Shown one piece after another: positions 18,188 through 27,133 of a stretch of 64,000 nucleotides of DNA. A model generated the notes under the pieces. That model was given only the letters and a program-made list of their open reading frames with translations. It made no database searches and was not told where the DNA came from. This DNA comes from Shouchella oshimensis (GTDB taxonomy: Bacteria; Bacillota; Bacilli; Bacillales; Bacillaceae_D): NCBI RefSeq assembly GCF_002019765.1, contig NZ_KV917380.1, positions 2,201,486-2,265,485 on the forward strand. Reading direction: 5' to 3'. Each line of letters opens with the position of its first letter. Position 1 is the first letter of the stretch. The position numbers and the translations under genes are program-made.

Positions 18188-19324
18188 TTGGACAAAAGAA
18201 TTTACCTATTAACCACGCTTACCTTTATTGTTGGTCTAGTTGAATTAATTATTGGGGGTATCTTACCTTTCATTGCAGCTGATTTAAATATTTCACTAGG
18301 TCAAGCCGGCTTATTAATTTCTGCTTTTTCTCTTAGCTTTGCAATTGCTGGTCCGGTTTTGCTATCCCTTACAGCAAAAATGGAACGAAAAAAATTAATA
18401 ATGATTGTTCTCGTGTTATTTTTGTTTTCAAATGGTATTGCAGTCGTAAGCAATAGTTTACTCGTACTTCTTATATCACGTATTTTATCGGCGTCAGGCG
18501 CGGCTCTCCTTGTTTCATTATGTTTAACCATTGCATCGCAAATTAGTTTAGAAGCTTATCGCTCTAGAGCTATTGGCACGGTATTGATGGGTGTGAGTGC
18601 CTCATTAGTTTTAGGTGTACCATTAGGCCTATTTCTTGGAAACGAATGGGGTTGGCGTGCTCCGTTTGTCTTTATTGTAGCTGTAACCTTCATCTTAATG
18701 GTATTGATCCAGTTCACATTAAATCCTATTAAACCAAAGCCGTATGTACCTCTCTCAACACAATTACGCGCCCTACGGAAACCGACTATTTTATTGGTAC
18801 ATTCTGTTTCCATTCTGTTTTTTATTGGCCATTTAACACTGTATGCGTTTTTAACGCCATTCTTACAGTCAACGTTACATGTATCAGGAAATGCCCTAAG
18901 CTTTCTTTATTTGTTATTTGGTATAGCGGCTATTTGTGGAAGTTGGTTTGGGGGCTATGCATCGGACCGATTTGGCAATCGGCAAACGATGGTTGTCGCG
19001 TTAGCCTTTTTTGCCTTTGTTCTCTTTATCGTACCCCTTGTTTCAACCAACGGGCTACTACTCATTCCGCTTTTAATGCTGTGGAACTTTTTAAGCTGGA
19101 CAATTACACCAGCTATACAAGGACATCTCGTGGCTTCTGCACCAAAAACGTCTGACATCCAACAAAGTATTAACAACTCTGCTACCCATGTAGGTATGGC
19201 GATTGGCTCCGTTGTAGGTGGATTGACAATTGATGTATACACAGTCGATTTTAATGCCCCTGTAGGCGGTTTTTTTGCTGTAATTGGTTTGATTGTTGCG
19301 ATTATCGCTGTAAAAATAAAATAA
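18188..19324 (+). CDS. MFS efflux transporter, PbuE/YdhL-like
   Basis: 378 aa with 12 predicted membrane segments (DHA1-type MFS). The N-terminus (VGLVELIIGGILPFIAADL...LLSLTAKMERKKL) resembles the B. subtilis purine efflux pump PbuE. The loop 2-3 and 8-9 motifs (GGYASDRFGNRQ) are typical of MFS. The start is TTG with GGGGAGG 7 nt upstream. A terminator-bearing leader precedes it. Purine or nucleoside export is inferred only from resemblance. Confidence 0.82.
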   Translation: MDKRIYLLTTLTFIVGLVELIIGGILPFIAADLNISLGQAGLLISAFSLSFAIAGPVLLSLTAKMERKKLIMIVLVLFLFSNGIAVVSNSLLVLLISRILSASGAALLVSLCLTIASQISLEAYRSRAIGTVLMGVSASLVLGVPLGLFLGNEWGWRAPFVFIVAVTFILMVLIQFTLNPIKPKPYVPLSTQLRALRKPTILLVHSVSILFFIGHLTLYAFLTPFLQSTLHVSGNALSFLYLLFGIAAICGSWFGGYASDRFGNRQTMVVALAFFAFVLFIVPLVSTNGLLLIPLLMLWNFLSWTITPAIQGHLVASAPKTSDIQQSINNSATHVGMAIGSVVGGLTIDVYTVDFNAPVGGFFAVIGLIVAIIAVKIK

Positions 19325-19331
19325 CAGGTAA

Positions 19332-19366
19332 GAGCGTTCACACCCTTTGGTATGAACGCTCCTTTT
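19332..19366. terminator. Bidirectional terminator
   Basis: GAGCGTTCA / TGAACGCTC stem followed by T5, between the convergent efflux and oxidoreductase genes. Confidence 0.78.
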
Positions 19367-20370
19367 TATTCGCCTACTTTTACAAGCTGCTTGCCTATAT
19401 TCTTCCCTTTAAATAATCCTAGAAAAGCTTCTGGTACTTTATCAAACCCTTCATGAATCGTTTCTTCGAATTGTATTTCTTCGTTTTGTAAAAAACGTGC
19501 TAAATCGGCGTACGCTTCCTTGTAATGAGTTTGAAAATCTCCAACGAGAAAGCCTTGCATTTTCACACGAGCTTTTACAAGGTATCCTTGAACTCGCCTG
19601 CCTATATCTTCTTCTCCTTGTTCTAGATTATACGAGGAAATGGCACCACAAACAGGAACTCTAGCAAACGGGTTCAGAAGAGGCCAAACTTGATCCGAAA
19701 TATCGCCACCAACATTTTCAAAATAAACATCAATGCCATTAGGACATACACGTTCTAATGCTTGCGCTACATGCTTCTCTTTGTAATTAATCGCCTCATC
19801 GAAACCGATCGAACGAATGTAGTCTGCTTTTTCCTTTGAACCGACAATGCCAACAACATATGCGCCTTTTCGTTTAGCTAATTGGCCTGCAACCGAACCA
19901 ACGGCTCCAGCCGCGCCTGATACAACAACAGTTTCACCTTCTTTTGGTTCCCCGATATGATACATACCAAAGTACGCTGTGAGTCCCGGCATTCCTAACA
20001 CCCCAAGTGCTGTTGACATCGGTGCTCCATGTAAATCAAGTTTACGAACAGTCTCTGCAGAAACCGTATTATACTCCTGCCAATTTAGTGCTCCCGATAC
20101 AATGTCGCCAACTTTCAACTTTTCTGATTTGGTTTTCGTAACTTCAGCCACAATCCCACCGTTCAAAGGTTTTCCTATTTGAAACGGTTCTACGTACGAT
20201 TTTGTATCGTTCATTCTTCCTCGCATATATGGATCTACCGAAAGATAGCGGGTTTTCAACGTCACTTCATCAGTTGAAGGCTCTTGAACGTCCACCTCTT
20301 CATAAGAAAAGGTATCTTCATTAGGCCATCCGTCAGGGCGTTTACGCAGTTGAATCTGTTGTTGCTTCAT
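19366..20370 (-). CDS. NADP-dependent medium-chain oxidoreductase (YfmJ/CurA-like)
   Basis: 334 aa from ATG 20370 (AAAGGAGG upstream). LRKRPDGWPNEDTFSYEE at the N-terminus and LSVDPYMRGRM are hallmarks of the leukotriene B4 12-hydroxydehydrogenase / curcumin reductase branch of zinc-free MDRs. The nucleotide-binding motif is SGAAGAVGSVAGQLAK. It would reduce alpha,beta-unsaturated carbonyls using NADPH. It is probably monocistronic. Confidence 0.87.
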   Translation of the reverse strand: MKQQQIQLRKRPDGWPNEDTFSYEEVDVQEPSTDEVTLKTRYLSVDPYMRGRMNDTKSYVEPFQIGKPLNGGIVAEVTKTKSEKLKVGDIVSGALNWQEYNTVSAETVRKLDLHGAPMSTALGVLGMPGLTAYFGMYHIGEPKEGETVVVSGAAGAVGSVAGQLAKRKGAYVVGIVGSKEKADYIRSIGFDEAINYKEKHVAQALERVCPNGIDVYFENVGGDISDQVWPLLNPFARVPVCGAISSYNLEQGEEDIGRRVQGYLVKARVKMQGFLVGDFQTHYKEAYADLARFLQNEEIQFEETIHEGFDKVPEAFLGLFKGKNIGKQLVKVGE

Positions 20371-20452
20371 CTTGTTTTTTCCTCCTTTATATCCATCTAC
20401 TGGTTTATTCCACGTAGGTCTTTCATTTAAACAGATTGAGCATAATCGTTTA

Positions 20453-21211
20453 TCACATACCCTTTTGGAGGAATTGCTTTGGTGAGGTGCCAATATATTT
20501 TTTAAAGACAGAACTGAAATACTTGTAATCACTAAATCCCGTTTGTTCAGCTACTTCATAGACAAGACTATTTTCGTGCTGTAGTTTTTGAATGGCTTTT
20601 GTTAACCGATAACGAGTTAACAATTCATTAAAACTATAGCCTGTTCGCTCTTTTAACTTTGTGTTCACGCTTACAGTGGAAAGGCCAATTGCTTTACTAG
20701 CCATCGCTAAGCTTATTTTTTGATCATAATGCTTTTCAATGTATCGAATAGCATCTGCAGCATAGCTAGAACCTTCTGTCCATTCTACTTTTAAATCAAG
20801 AACATGACGATAACTATTCGATTGACTTGTCGATCTTTTTTCTTGCACACTTGTTGCTAACTCTTGAAGTGTTGCTTCAAAATCTTTTAAATCAACTGGT
20901 TTTAATAAGTAATTATGCACACCTAGCCGAATAGCTTGTTGTGCGTATTGAAATTCTCCATAACCTGAAAGGATGATGGCTTCATATTGACAGGTATCTT
21001 TTGTTTCTTGCAACATTTCCAAACCATCTTTAAAGGGCATTCGAATATCTGTAATCACAATATCTGGCTTTTTATCGAGAATAAGCTGACAACCCTCAAT
21101 ACCGCTTTCTGCCGTTCCAATAACAATACAGTTCGTTTTAAGCCAATCAATTCGGTAAAGTAGTCCTTTTAAAATAATTGGTTCATCCTCTACAATAATG
21201 ACTTTCAACAT
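20453..21211 (-). CDS. Response regulator with receiver and AraC-type HTH (YesN-like)
   Basis: 252 aa. The receiver domain (VIIVEDEP; phosphoacceptor Asp in VITDIRMP; KPVD Lys) is followed by a short linker and a C-terminal AraC/XylS HTH (ISLAMASKAIGLSTVSVNTKLK...FSDYKYFSSVFKKYIG). It is shorter than the usual 360-540 aa YesN proteins because the middle region is reduced. It pairs with the kinase 5 nt upstream. Such systems usually control carbohydrate uptake, and the uronate/GH31/TRAP genes just beyond are candidate targets. Confidence 0.9.
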   Translation of the reverse strand: MLKVIIVEDEPIILKGLLYRIDWLKTNCIVIGTAESGIEGCQLILDKKPDIVITDIRMPFKDGLEMLQETKDTCQYEAIILSGYGEFQYAQQAIRLGVHNYLLKPVDLKDFEATLQELATSVQEKRSTSQSNSYRHVLDLKVEWTEGSSYAADAIRYIEKHYDQKISLAMASKAIGLSTVSVNTKLKERTGYSFNELLTRYRLTKAIQKLQHENSLVYEVAEQTGFSDYKYFSSVFKKYIGTSPKQFLQKGM

Positions 21212-21215
21212 GGTT

Positions 21216-22883
21216 TCACCCCTTTTGTAGTGGCAATGTAAGTGTCATAATCGTTCCATCTTCAACATGTGAACGCATCATTAAACCATAATCCTCGCCA
21301 TATAAAAGCTGAATGAGCTGATGTACAGTATGAAGACCAGTTTGTTCTGAAGCTTCTTTTTCCCCAAGATAAATGGCTTTAATTTCCGCCACTTTTTTTT
21401 CATCAAGACCCCTTCCGTTATCACGAATCTCAATCGTTAGCTCGTTTCCGTCTGTTTTGATCACTACTTGAATAAATAAAGAATGGGTTTTATGAATATT
21501 ATGTTTGATTGCGTTTTCAATTAATGGTTGAATGAGTAATTTTGGAATAAACGCTTCTTCTAGTATAGATAGTGGATTTACAATGATCTCATAGTGAAGT
21601 CTTTTTCCGTATCTCATTTTCTGTAATGAAAAATAATCATTTAGATAGCGTATATCTTCTTCAAGTGGCACTAATGTTTGACCAAAATTCGCATTATAGC
21701 GCATCAATGTTGCTGTTTTCACAATCATGTCAGAAGCACTTTGCGGATCCTCCATTAGTTCATACTTAATCATTTCAAGTACGTTAAAAAGAAAATGAGG
21801 ATTAAATTTTGCTTCAAGATGCTTTAATTCACTTATACGCTTCTTTTCCATAATGATTTGATTTTCATCTAACAATCGCTCAACCTCAGATACACGACTT
21901 CGGTATTCTTCATAAATAATTTCTACTTCTTCATAGTTCGGCTCATGATCAAAATGGCTATACTTCTTTTTAGATGCCATTAATGCTACTAGCCCATCAA
22001 ATGGTTGTAGTGACTTTGCGACAATTTTTGGAGCCACAAACCAAACAACGAGTAGAATGGCTATACTACTAATTAGCATTGTGAGCACACCATATAAAAC
22101 GAGTAAGCGATAAATAGACATTGGTGTAGCAGTAATAACCTGAATTCCTTGCTTAGAAAGAGTCGTTTGCGTTTTGTAAAACATCTCTCCCTCATACGTA
22201 ATCCAGTTCCCTTTTAAATCTAAATCAAGTTTTCCTAGCGTAGTCAATCCATACGAGTAAGTAGAAAAAATCACATTATCAAACAAATCCGTTACGTACA
22301 CATAATGCTGATCAGGAAACGAGGGTGAATCGAGAAAATAAAACAAATAGCCAAGTAGGCCTTCCTCTCCCTGTATTGCGGCTGAGAAAACATAGGAGGA
22401 GCGATGGTGAACATCTCGTAATGGGCTCGTTAACCGCGTCCCAACGACACCAGCCCCTTCTAATTTATAGGTAAGAGCATTTAAAGCAACACTGCTTCTT
22501 GCTTCCACATCAGACCCACTATAAAAACTTGTAGCAACTACCTCTTCATCACCATCTAACAACAAAAAATCTGCATGAAACGACTGATGATTGCGAAAAT
22601 CATACAAGATCTTATAGGCATCACCTGCTTGTTCTCCTGTTTCTAAAAAAGAATGGATAGTGGAAGCGCTAATAAGATCGTCCATTCCACTATAGTAGGC
22701 TGCGAAACCTGTTTCTATGTCTTTTAAGACATGTTCATGGTTCGCTTCATTAGGCTCAATAATTGTCAGGCGAAACACAATTGATAGTAATAGTAAATAA
22801 ACAAAAAAGATAACAGTAACCACAACGATGGCATAGGTGAAAAAAGATCTCTTTATCTCGTCTTTCATTTTCTTTGGTCTCAA
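21216..22883 (-). CDS. YesM-type sensor histidine kinase
   Basis: 555 aa. TM1 is at about residues 13-37, then an extracytoplasmic sensor of about 220 residues, TM2 near 262-287, a HAMP-like linker, and a His_kinase domain with phosphoacceptor motif EAKFNPHFLFNVLEMIKYE. The HATPase N box is PLIENAIKHNI and the G box NGRGLDEKKV. The start is TTG 22883 with a perfect AAAGGAGGT 8 nt upstream. It is co-transcribed with the YesN-like regulator and is likely a sugar sensor. Confidence 0.9.
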   Translation of the reverse strand: MRPKKMKDEIKRSFFTYAIVVVTVIFFVYLLLLSIVFRLTIIEPNEANHEHVLKDIETGFAAYYSGMDDLISASTIHSFLETGEQAGDAYKILYDFRNHQSFHADFLLLDGDEEVVATSFYSGSDVEARSSVALNALTYKLEGAGVVGTRLTSPLRDVHHRSSYVFSAAIQGEEGLLGYLFYFLDSPSFPDQHYVYVTDLFDNVIFSTYSYGLTTLGKLDLDLKGNWITYEGEMFYKTQTTLSKQGIQVITATPMSIYRLLVLYGVLTMLISSIAILLVVWFVAPKIVAKSLQPFDGLVALMASKKKYSHFDHEPNYEEVEIIYEEYRSRVSEVERLLDENQIIMEKKRISELKHLEAKFNPHFLFNVLEMIKYELMEDPQSASDMIVKTATLMRYNANFGQTLVPLEEDIRYLNDYFSLQKMRYGKRLHYEIIVNPLSILEEAFIPKLLIQPLIENAIKHNIHKTHSLFIQVVIKTDGNELTIEIRDNGRGLDEKKVAEIKAIYLGEKEASEQTGLHTVHQLIQLLYGEDYGLMMRSHVEDGTIMTLTLPLQKG

Positions 22884-23066
22884 ATTAATTCACCTCCTTT
22901 GAACATTTTCTTCAATTAAGCTTTTCTTGGAAACATCTACATTTACACTTTCGCTAAAAAGTAAGCGTTCTCATTCCATCATATAGCATAATTGCCCTAT
23001 TTGAATAAGTTTGCTTTTTTGAAAAACGAATTTATTTTCAGATAATTCTTTATTAATATATAAAAA

Positions 23067-23310
23067 AGGCTGGGACAAAAGTAGATAGACAGACCAAAAT
23101 GACGAACATTCCTGAAAATAGGAACGTTCGTCGCTTGTTTTATATGAAAATGAGCAGAAGGAGAATCCGAAGACTCTGGAATGGCGGTTTTCCACGGAGG
23201 AGGCTGTGGCCGTGTCCCCGGAAAGCGAAGGATTCTCCTGTAGCGGTGCGACTCAGCATAGTTTAGACTATTCGTCTTTTCAACTACTACTTTTCGTTAT
23301 GTCCCAGTCT
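23067..23310 (+). repeat. Palindromic-ended intergenic repeat, copy 2 (244 bp, internal deletion)
   Basis: Same family as 15467-15739. It lacks the 29-nt block that copies 1 and 3 carry between two GAAGACTC direct repeats, leaving one GAAGACTC. Its 3' end is GTCCCAGTCT, one change from the consensus. It separates the two-component system from uxaC and may act as a transcription barrier. Confidence 0.85.
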
Positions 23311-23320
23311 CTTCTGCTCA

Positions 23321-24712
23321 TTATTCAAAGTACCGTTCTGCGTTTTTAAAGGAAATCGCTTGTATCAGTTTTCCTGCTTGTGGCATTTCAGCTGGAATCT
23401 CTCCATCTTCTATCCATTCACTAATTAATTGACATAGAATGCGTCTAAAGTAATCATGACGAGCAAAAGATAGAAAACTTCTTGAATCCGTTAACATTCC
23501 AACAAAGTGATGTAAAACCCCAACGGATGCTAAACTTATCATTTGGCGGCGCATGCCTTCTTTTGTATCATTATACCACCAGCCTGATCCAAGCTGCATT
23601 TTTCCTGGCAAACCTTCTTTCTGAAAGTTTCCAAGTGTACTTGCGATCATTTCATTTTTCGTCCAATCAAGGTTGAAACAAATTGTCTTTGGTAGTTTGT
23701 CAGATTGTTCAAGTTCGTTTAAAAAACGATTTAATGATACCGCATACGAGTCATCTCGAATGGAATCAAACCCACTATCTGGACCAATTGTATTAAATGC
23801 CGCACGATTGTTATTGCGCAGAGGACCAATGTGAAGCTGCATCACCCAACCCTTATCTGCGTATGCTTTTCCTAAATGTTCGAGAATAATAGACTGAATA
23901 CGTATTATTTCGTGTTCGTTCAAACGCTTCTGTTGAAGCAATTGATTAAATATCTCTTCTCCCTGTTGAACAGTTGCTTTTTCAAATCGAAATTGACCTA
24001 TTCCGTGGTCACTTGCTCGACAGCCACGTTCATGAAAGTAATCAATCCGATTTGTTAGAGCTTGAAGGTACGATGATAGATTGTTGATGTCAATCCCTGT
24101 AACATTTTCTAATTGATTAAGGAATTCACGGAAACTGTTTCCATCTACTTGCAACGCAGCATCTGCACGAAACGTTGGCAACACTTGCGTTTCAATGGTT
24201 TCATCTTGAGCAATTCGAACATGCTGTTCTAATGAATCATTAATTTGATCCGTTGTACAAAGTGTATGGACATTGGCTTGCTTAAGCAAGGATCGGACTG
24301 TGACTTTCTTTTCTTGTAGCTGTCGATTGGTTTCTTCCCATATACTTTCCGCTGTTTCTTCTGATAATAACGTGGAAATGCCAAATGTATGAGTTAATTC
24401 CATATGGGTCCAGTGATAGAGAGGGTTCCCAAGAAGTTGAGGAACCGTTCTTGCCCATGCGAAGAATTTCTCTTTGTCTGATGCAGAACCAGTAACGAGC
24501 CTTTCTTCTATACCACATGCTCTCATCGCACGCCATTTATAATGATCATCTCCTAGCCACAACTCGGTAATCGTTTCATAGGCTTTATCATTCGCAATTG
24601 ACTCTGGGTCTAAGTGACTATGAAAGTCATAAATCGGCATTGTCTTCGCATATTCGTGATACAGCGTTTTTGCATACTCGTTTTGAAGCATAAAGTTTTC
24701 GTGTATAAACAT
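23321..24712 (-). CDS. uxaC: Glucuronate isomerase
   Basis: 463 aa. It converts D-glucuronate to D-fructuronate and D-galacturonate to D-tagaturonate. MPIYDFHSHLDPESIAND carries the HxH metal motif of the amidohydrolase-like UxaC fold. AMRACGIEERLVTGSASDKEKF and LGSGWWYNDTKEGM are family signatures. The ATG at 24712 overlaps the stop of the GH31 gene (TAATG); a TTG two codons earlier is possible. It is the last gene of the TRAP/GH31/uxaC operon. Later uronate enzymes such as UxuA or UxaB are not in the window. Confidence 0.93.
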   Translation of the reverse strand: MFIHENFMLQNEYAKTLYHEYAKTMPIYDFHSHLDPESIANDKAYETITELWLGDDHYKWRAMRACGIEERLVTGSASDKEKFFAWARTVPQLLGNPLYHWTHMELTHTFGISTLLSEETAESIWEETNRQLQEKKVTVRSLLKQANVHTLCTTDQINDSLEQHVRIAQDETIETQVLPTFRADAALQVDGNSFREFLNQLENVTGIDINNLSSYLQALTNRIDYFHERGCRASDHGIGQFRFEKATVQQGEEIFNQLLQQKRLNEHEIIRIQSIILEHLGKAYADKGWVMQLHIGPLRNNNRAAFNTIGPDSGFDSIRDDSYAVSLNRFLNELEQSDKLPKTICFNLDWTKNEMIASTLGNFQKEGLPGKMQLGSGWWYNDTKEGMRRQMISLASVGVLHHFVGMLTDSRSFLSFARHDYFRRILCQLISEWIEDGEIPAEMPQAGKLIQAISFKNAERYFE

Positions 24713-27108
24713 TAGCAAATCACTCCTCTTTGACCAGATTCAATGGTGTTGCCATTTACGATAAGTGTTCGTTTATCCCTTGTTGCAATGGTGAAGATGG
24801 CCTCTTTATAAGGTAGGACATACCCATGGTGATCGACCGTTACATTGATGGAAATGGTATCCGCCGTAGTAATCATGTCTAAATGAACAAGTGCATGTTT
24901 TTCTTTCCAATTACGTGCTAGACCATCGTCTTCATACAGCGTATACGAACTGTGGTGATGAGCACCTTCTTCTGGAAATAATAGAAATCCACGTTCATCC
25001 TCGTCTTTCCTTTTAAACGTTCGCTCGGCTTGATTAATCGGTATGATCGAGCCCGCTTTTACAAGTAAAGGCGTCTCGTGATCCGGTGCAGGTAAAGTCA
25101 CCTCTGTTCCTCCAGCAACAGCCGTTCCTCGATAAAAATCAAACCAACCTCCTTTCGTTTTTGGTGCGTACACACGCCTTTCATTTACTCCAGGCTCTAC
25201 AACAGATGCAACTAGAAATGCTGGACCAGCGAGAAACTCATCATTCTCTTCCCAAGTACGGGAATCTTCTTCAAAATCGAAAAATGTTGGTTTCATAATA
25301 GGTTCATGGTCCGTACTCGCTTTGTAAAATGCCGTATACCAATACGGTGTTAACATGGAACGAAGCTGAATGAGTGCGCGAATGGCTGGTGTCGCCTCTG
25401 GATACATCCATGGTTCATTTACAGTTTGATCCTCGTTCCAAGAATGAATGGTGAAACGTGGATGAAAGATCCCATTTTGTACCCAACGGATAAAGAGCTC
25501 TTGATCTGGCTTCGGACCTGCAAACCCACCAACATCATGACCATAATTATAAACACCTGACAAACTAAGTCCTAGGCCGGTTTTCGTATTAAAACGAATC
25601 GTTTTCCATTCTGTTCGATTATCACCTGTCCAAGTCTGGACGTAACGCTGCATCCCTGGTCCTCCAGAACGTGAAATAAGAAATGGTCGCTCTTCTTTTG
25701 CAAAGGACTCTTGTGCCTCAAATGACGCTTTCATCATTAATAGTGGAAATAACCCGCGAATGGTCTGAAAAGGTAGTGGCTGATCAAATCCATTCACTTG
25801 TGCTTGTTCATTCCAAATTTCATATTCATTGTTATCATTCCAGGTGGACGAAATACCGTATTCAAGCAATTGTTTCGTCACTTGTGTCTTCCACCAGTTA
25901 AATGCTAGCTTGTTCGTAAAATCAAGATAGGCGCCACCGCCATCCCAAAACTGAGCTAACTCGGTTTCCCCTTGCGTATCAGTAATAAAATAATTGTTCT
26001 CTTCCAGCTCTTCGTATGCAGGATGACCTGCTAGAAAAGCAGGCTTAATATTCGCTGCAAGTCGCAAGCCTTTTTCACGAAAATCTGCCGCTAATTTTTT
26101 GGCGTCCGGGAATTTGTCTTTGTTCCAATGAAAGACATATCGCTTGTCACCGATAGAGGTGTAGCCAGAAGACAGTTGAAAAGAATCACAGAGGATATCG
26201 TGTTCTTCACAATCATCAATAAATTGATAAAGCTGTTCTTGAGCGTTAGATGCATCTGTATAGCTCATCGTTGATCCAGAATATCCAATGCTCCACTTTG
26301 GTGGCATCATTGTATTTCCTGTGAGCCACGTATATGTTTGCACAACGTCTCTTACTGTTGGACCACCGATCATATAATAATCCAAGTCTCCTGCTTCTGC
26401 TTCAAAATAACGATACAAGCTATGGTAATTATCTAATTCTTTCCCTAGATCGATATAGCCTGGTGCAAGATTATCATAAAACAAGCCATAGGAATAACTC
26501 GTTTTAGGATTGTGCGTAATATAAAATGGAATATGCTTGTATAGCGGATCTGAATATTGAGCGTCATATCCCATTGCATCAATTGTCAGATTTCGGAAAC
26601 GACCATGGTGACGATTTAATTCCCCTGTTCGTTCCCCTAAACCATAATAGTGTTCGCTAATGTCTCTTTTTAAATAATGTTTAAGCGATTTCCCTAGCTC
26701 ACCATTGAAATTGTATGCTTGTGTCATGCGGTCACTGGCAAATTCAACCCACTCACCTTGCTGTTTCTGAAACCAGATCAGGCGAAATCCTTCTTTATAA
26801 ATTACTGCTTTTAACTCATTTGTAGCGATTTCAATGTGACCATCGTACTCTTTCGTTGTAAATGGAGGACACGTAAATCCTTCTGTACTCAGACGCTGGC
26901 GACCTTCTACTGGTACGTCATCGCAACCTGGCGCGATGCTCCACGTTTGTGGTACCTCTAATCCCTCTTCTTTCTCAAATAGAACACGAAACATGCTTTG
27001 TTCAAGTACACATACATATGCTTTCATTTTTGCTGCCGTACTATAAAAAGATAGTAAAGAGCCTTCTTTTTCTTTCAGCTCAAATCGATACGTTGCTTGA
27101 ATATTCAT
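24712..27108 (-). CDS. Glycoside hydrolase family 31 (alpha-glucosidase/alpha-xylosidase-like)
   Basis: 798 aa, cytoplasmic (no signal peptide). An N-terminal beta-sandwich is followed by the GH31 barrel. The predicted nucleophile Asp lies in STWNDNNEYEIW and the acid/base Asp in WTGDNRTEW. PKWSIGYSGSTMSYTD and the RSGGPGMQRY segment are family features. Its operon mates (TRAP importer and UxaC) suggest it releases a uronic acid or its conjugate from an imported alpha-glycoside; the exact linkage is not deducible. Confidence 0.9.
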   Translation of the reverse strand: MNIQATYRFELKEKEGSLLSFYSTAAKMKAYVCVLEQSMFRVLFEKEEGLEVPQTWSIAPGCDDVPVEGRQRLSTEGFTCPPFTTKEYDGHIEIATNELKAVIYKEGFRLIWFQKQQGEWVEFASDRMTQAYNFNGELGKSLKHYLKRDISEHYYGLGERTGELNRHHGRFRNLTIDAMGYDAQYSDPLYKHIPFYITHNPKTSYSYGLFYDNLAPGYIDLGKELDNYHSLYRYFEAEAGDLDYYMIGGPTVRDVVQTYTWLTGNTMMPPKWSIGYSGSTMSYTDASNAQEQLYQFIDDCEEHDILCDSFQLSSGYTSIGDKRYVFHWNKDKFPDAKKLAADFREKGLRLAANIKPAFLAGHPAYEELEENNYFITDTQGETELAQFWDGGGAYLDFTNKLAFNWWKTQVTKQLLEYGISSTWNDNNEYEIWNEQAQVNGFDQPLPFQTIRGLFPLLMMKASFEAQESFAKEERPFLISRSGGPGMQRYVQTWTGDNRTEWKTIRFNTKTGLGLSLSGVYNYGHDVGGFAGPKPDQELFIRWVQNGIFHPRFTIHSWNEDQTVNEPWMYPEATPAIRALIQLRSMLTPYWYTAFYKASTDHEPIMKPTFFDFEEDSRTWEENDEFLAGPAFLVASVVEPGVNERRVYAPKTKGGWFDFYRGTAVAGGTEVTLPAPDHETPLLVKAGSIIPINQAERTFKRKDEDERGFLLFPEEGAHHHSSYTLYEDDGLARNWKEKHALVHLDMITTADTISINVTVDHHGYVLPYKEAIFTIATRDKRTLIVNGNTIESGQRGVIC

Positions 27109-27133
27109 AGGTTTCTCTCCTTTTTCGATCGTA

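Noticed and set aside
18063..18212. 49-codon frame overlapping the terminator before the efflux gene, considered as a leader peptide
   Set aside because: There is no Shine-Dalgarno before its ATG and no codon bias suggestive of attenuation; the structure signal is better explained by RNA stems.
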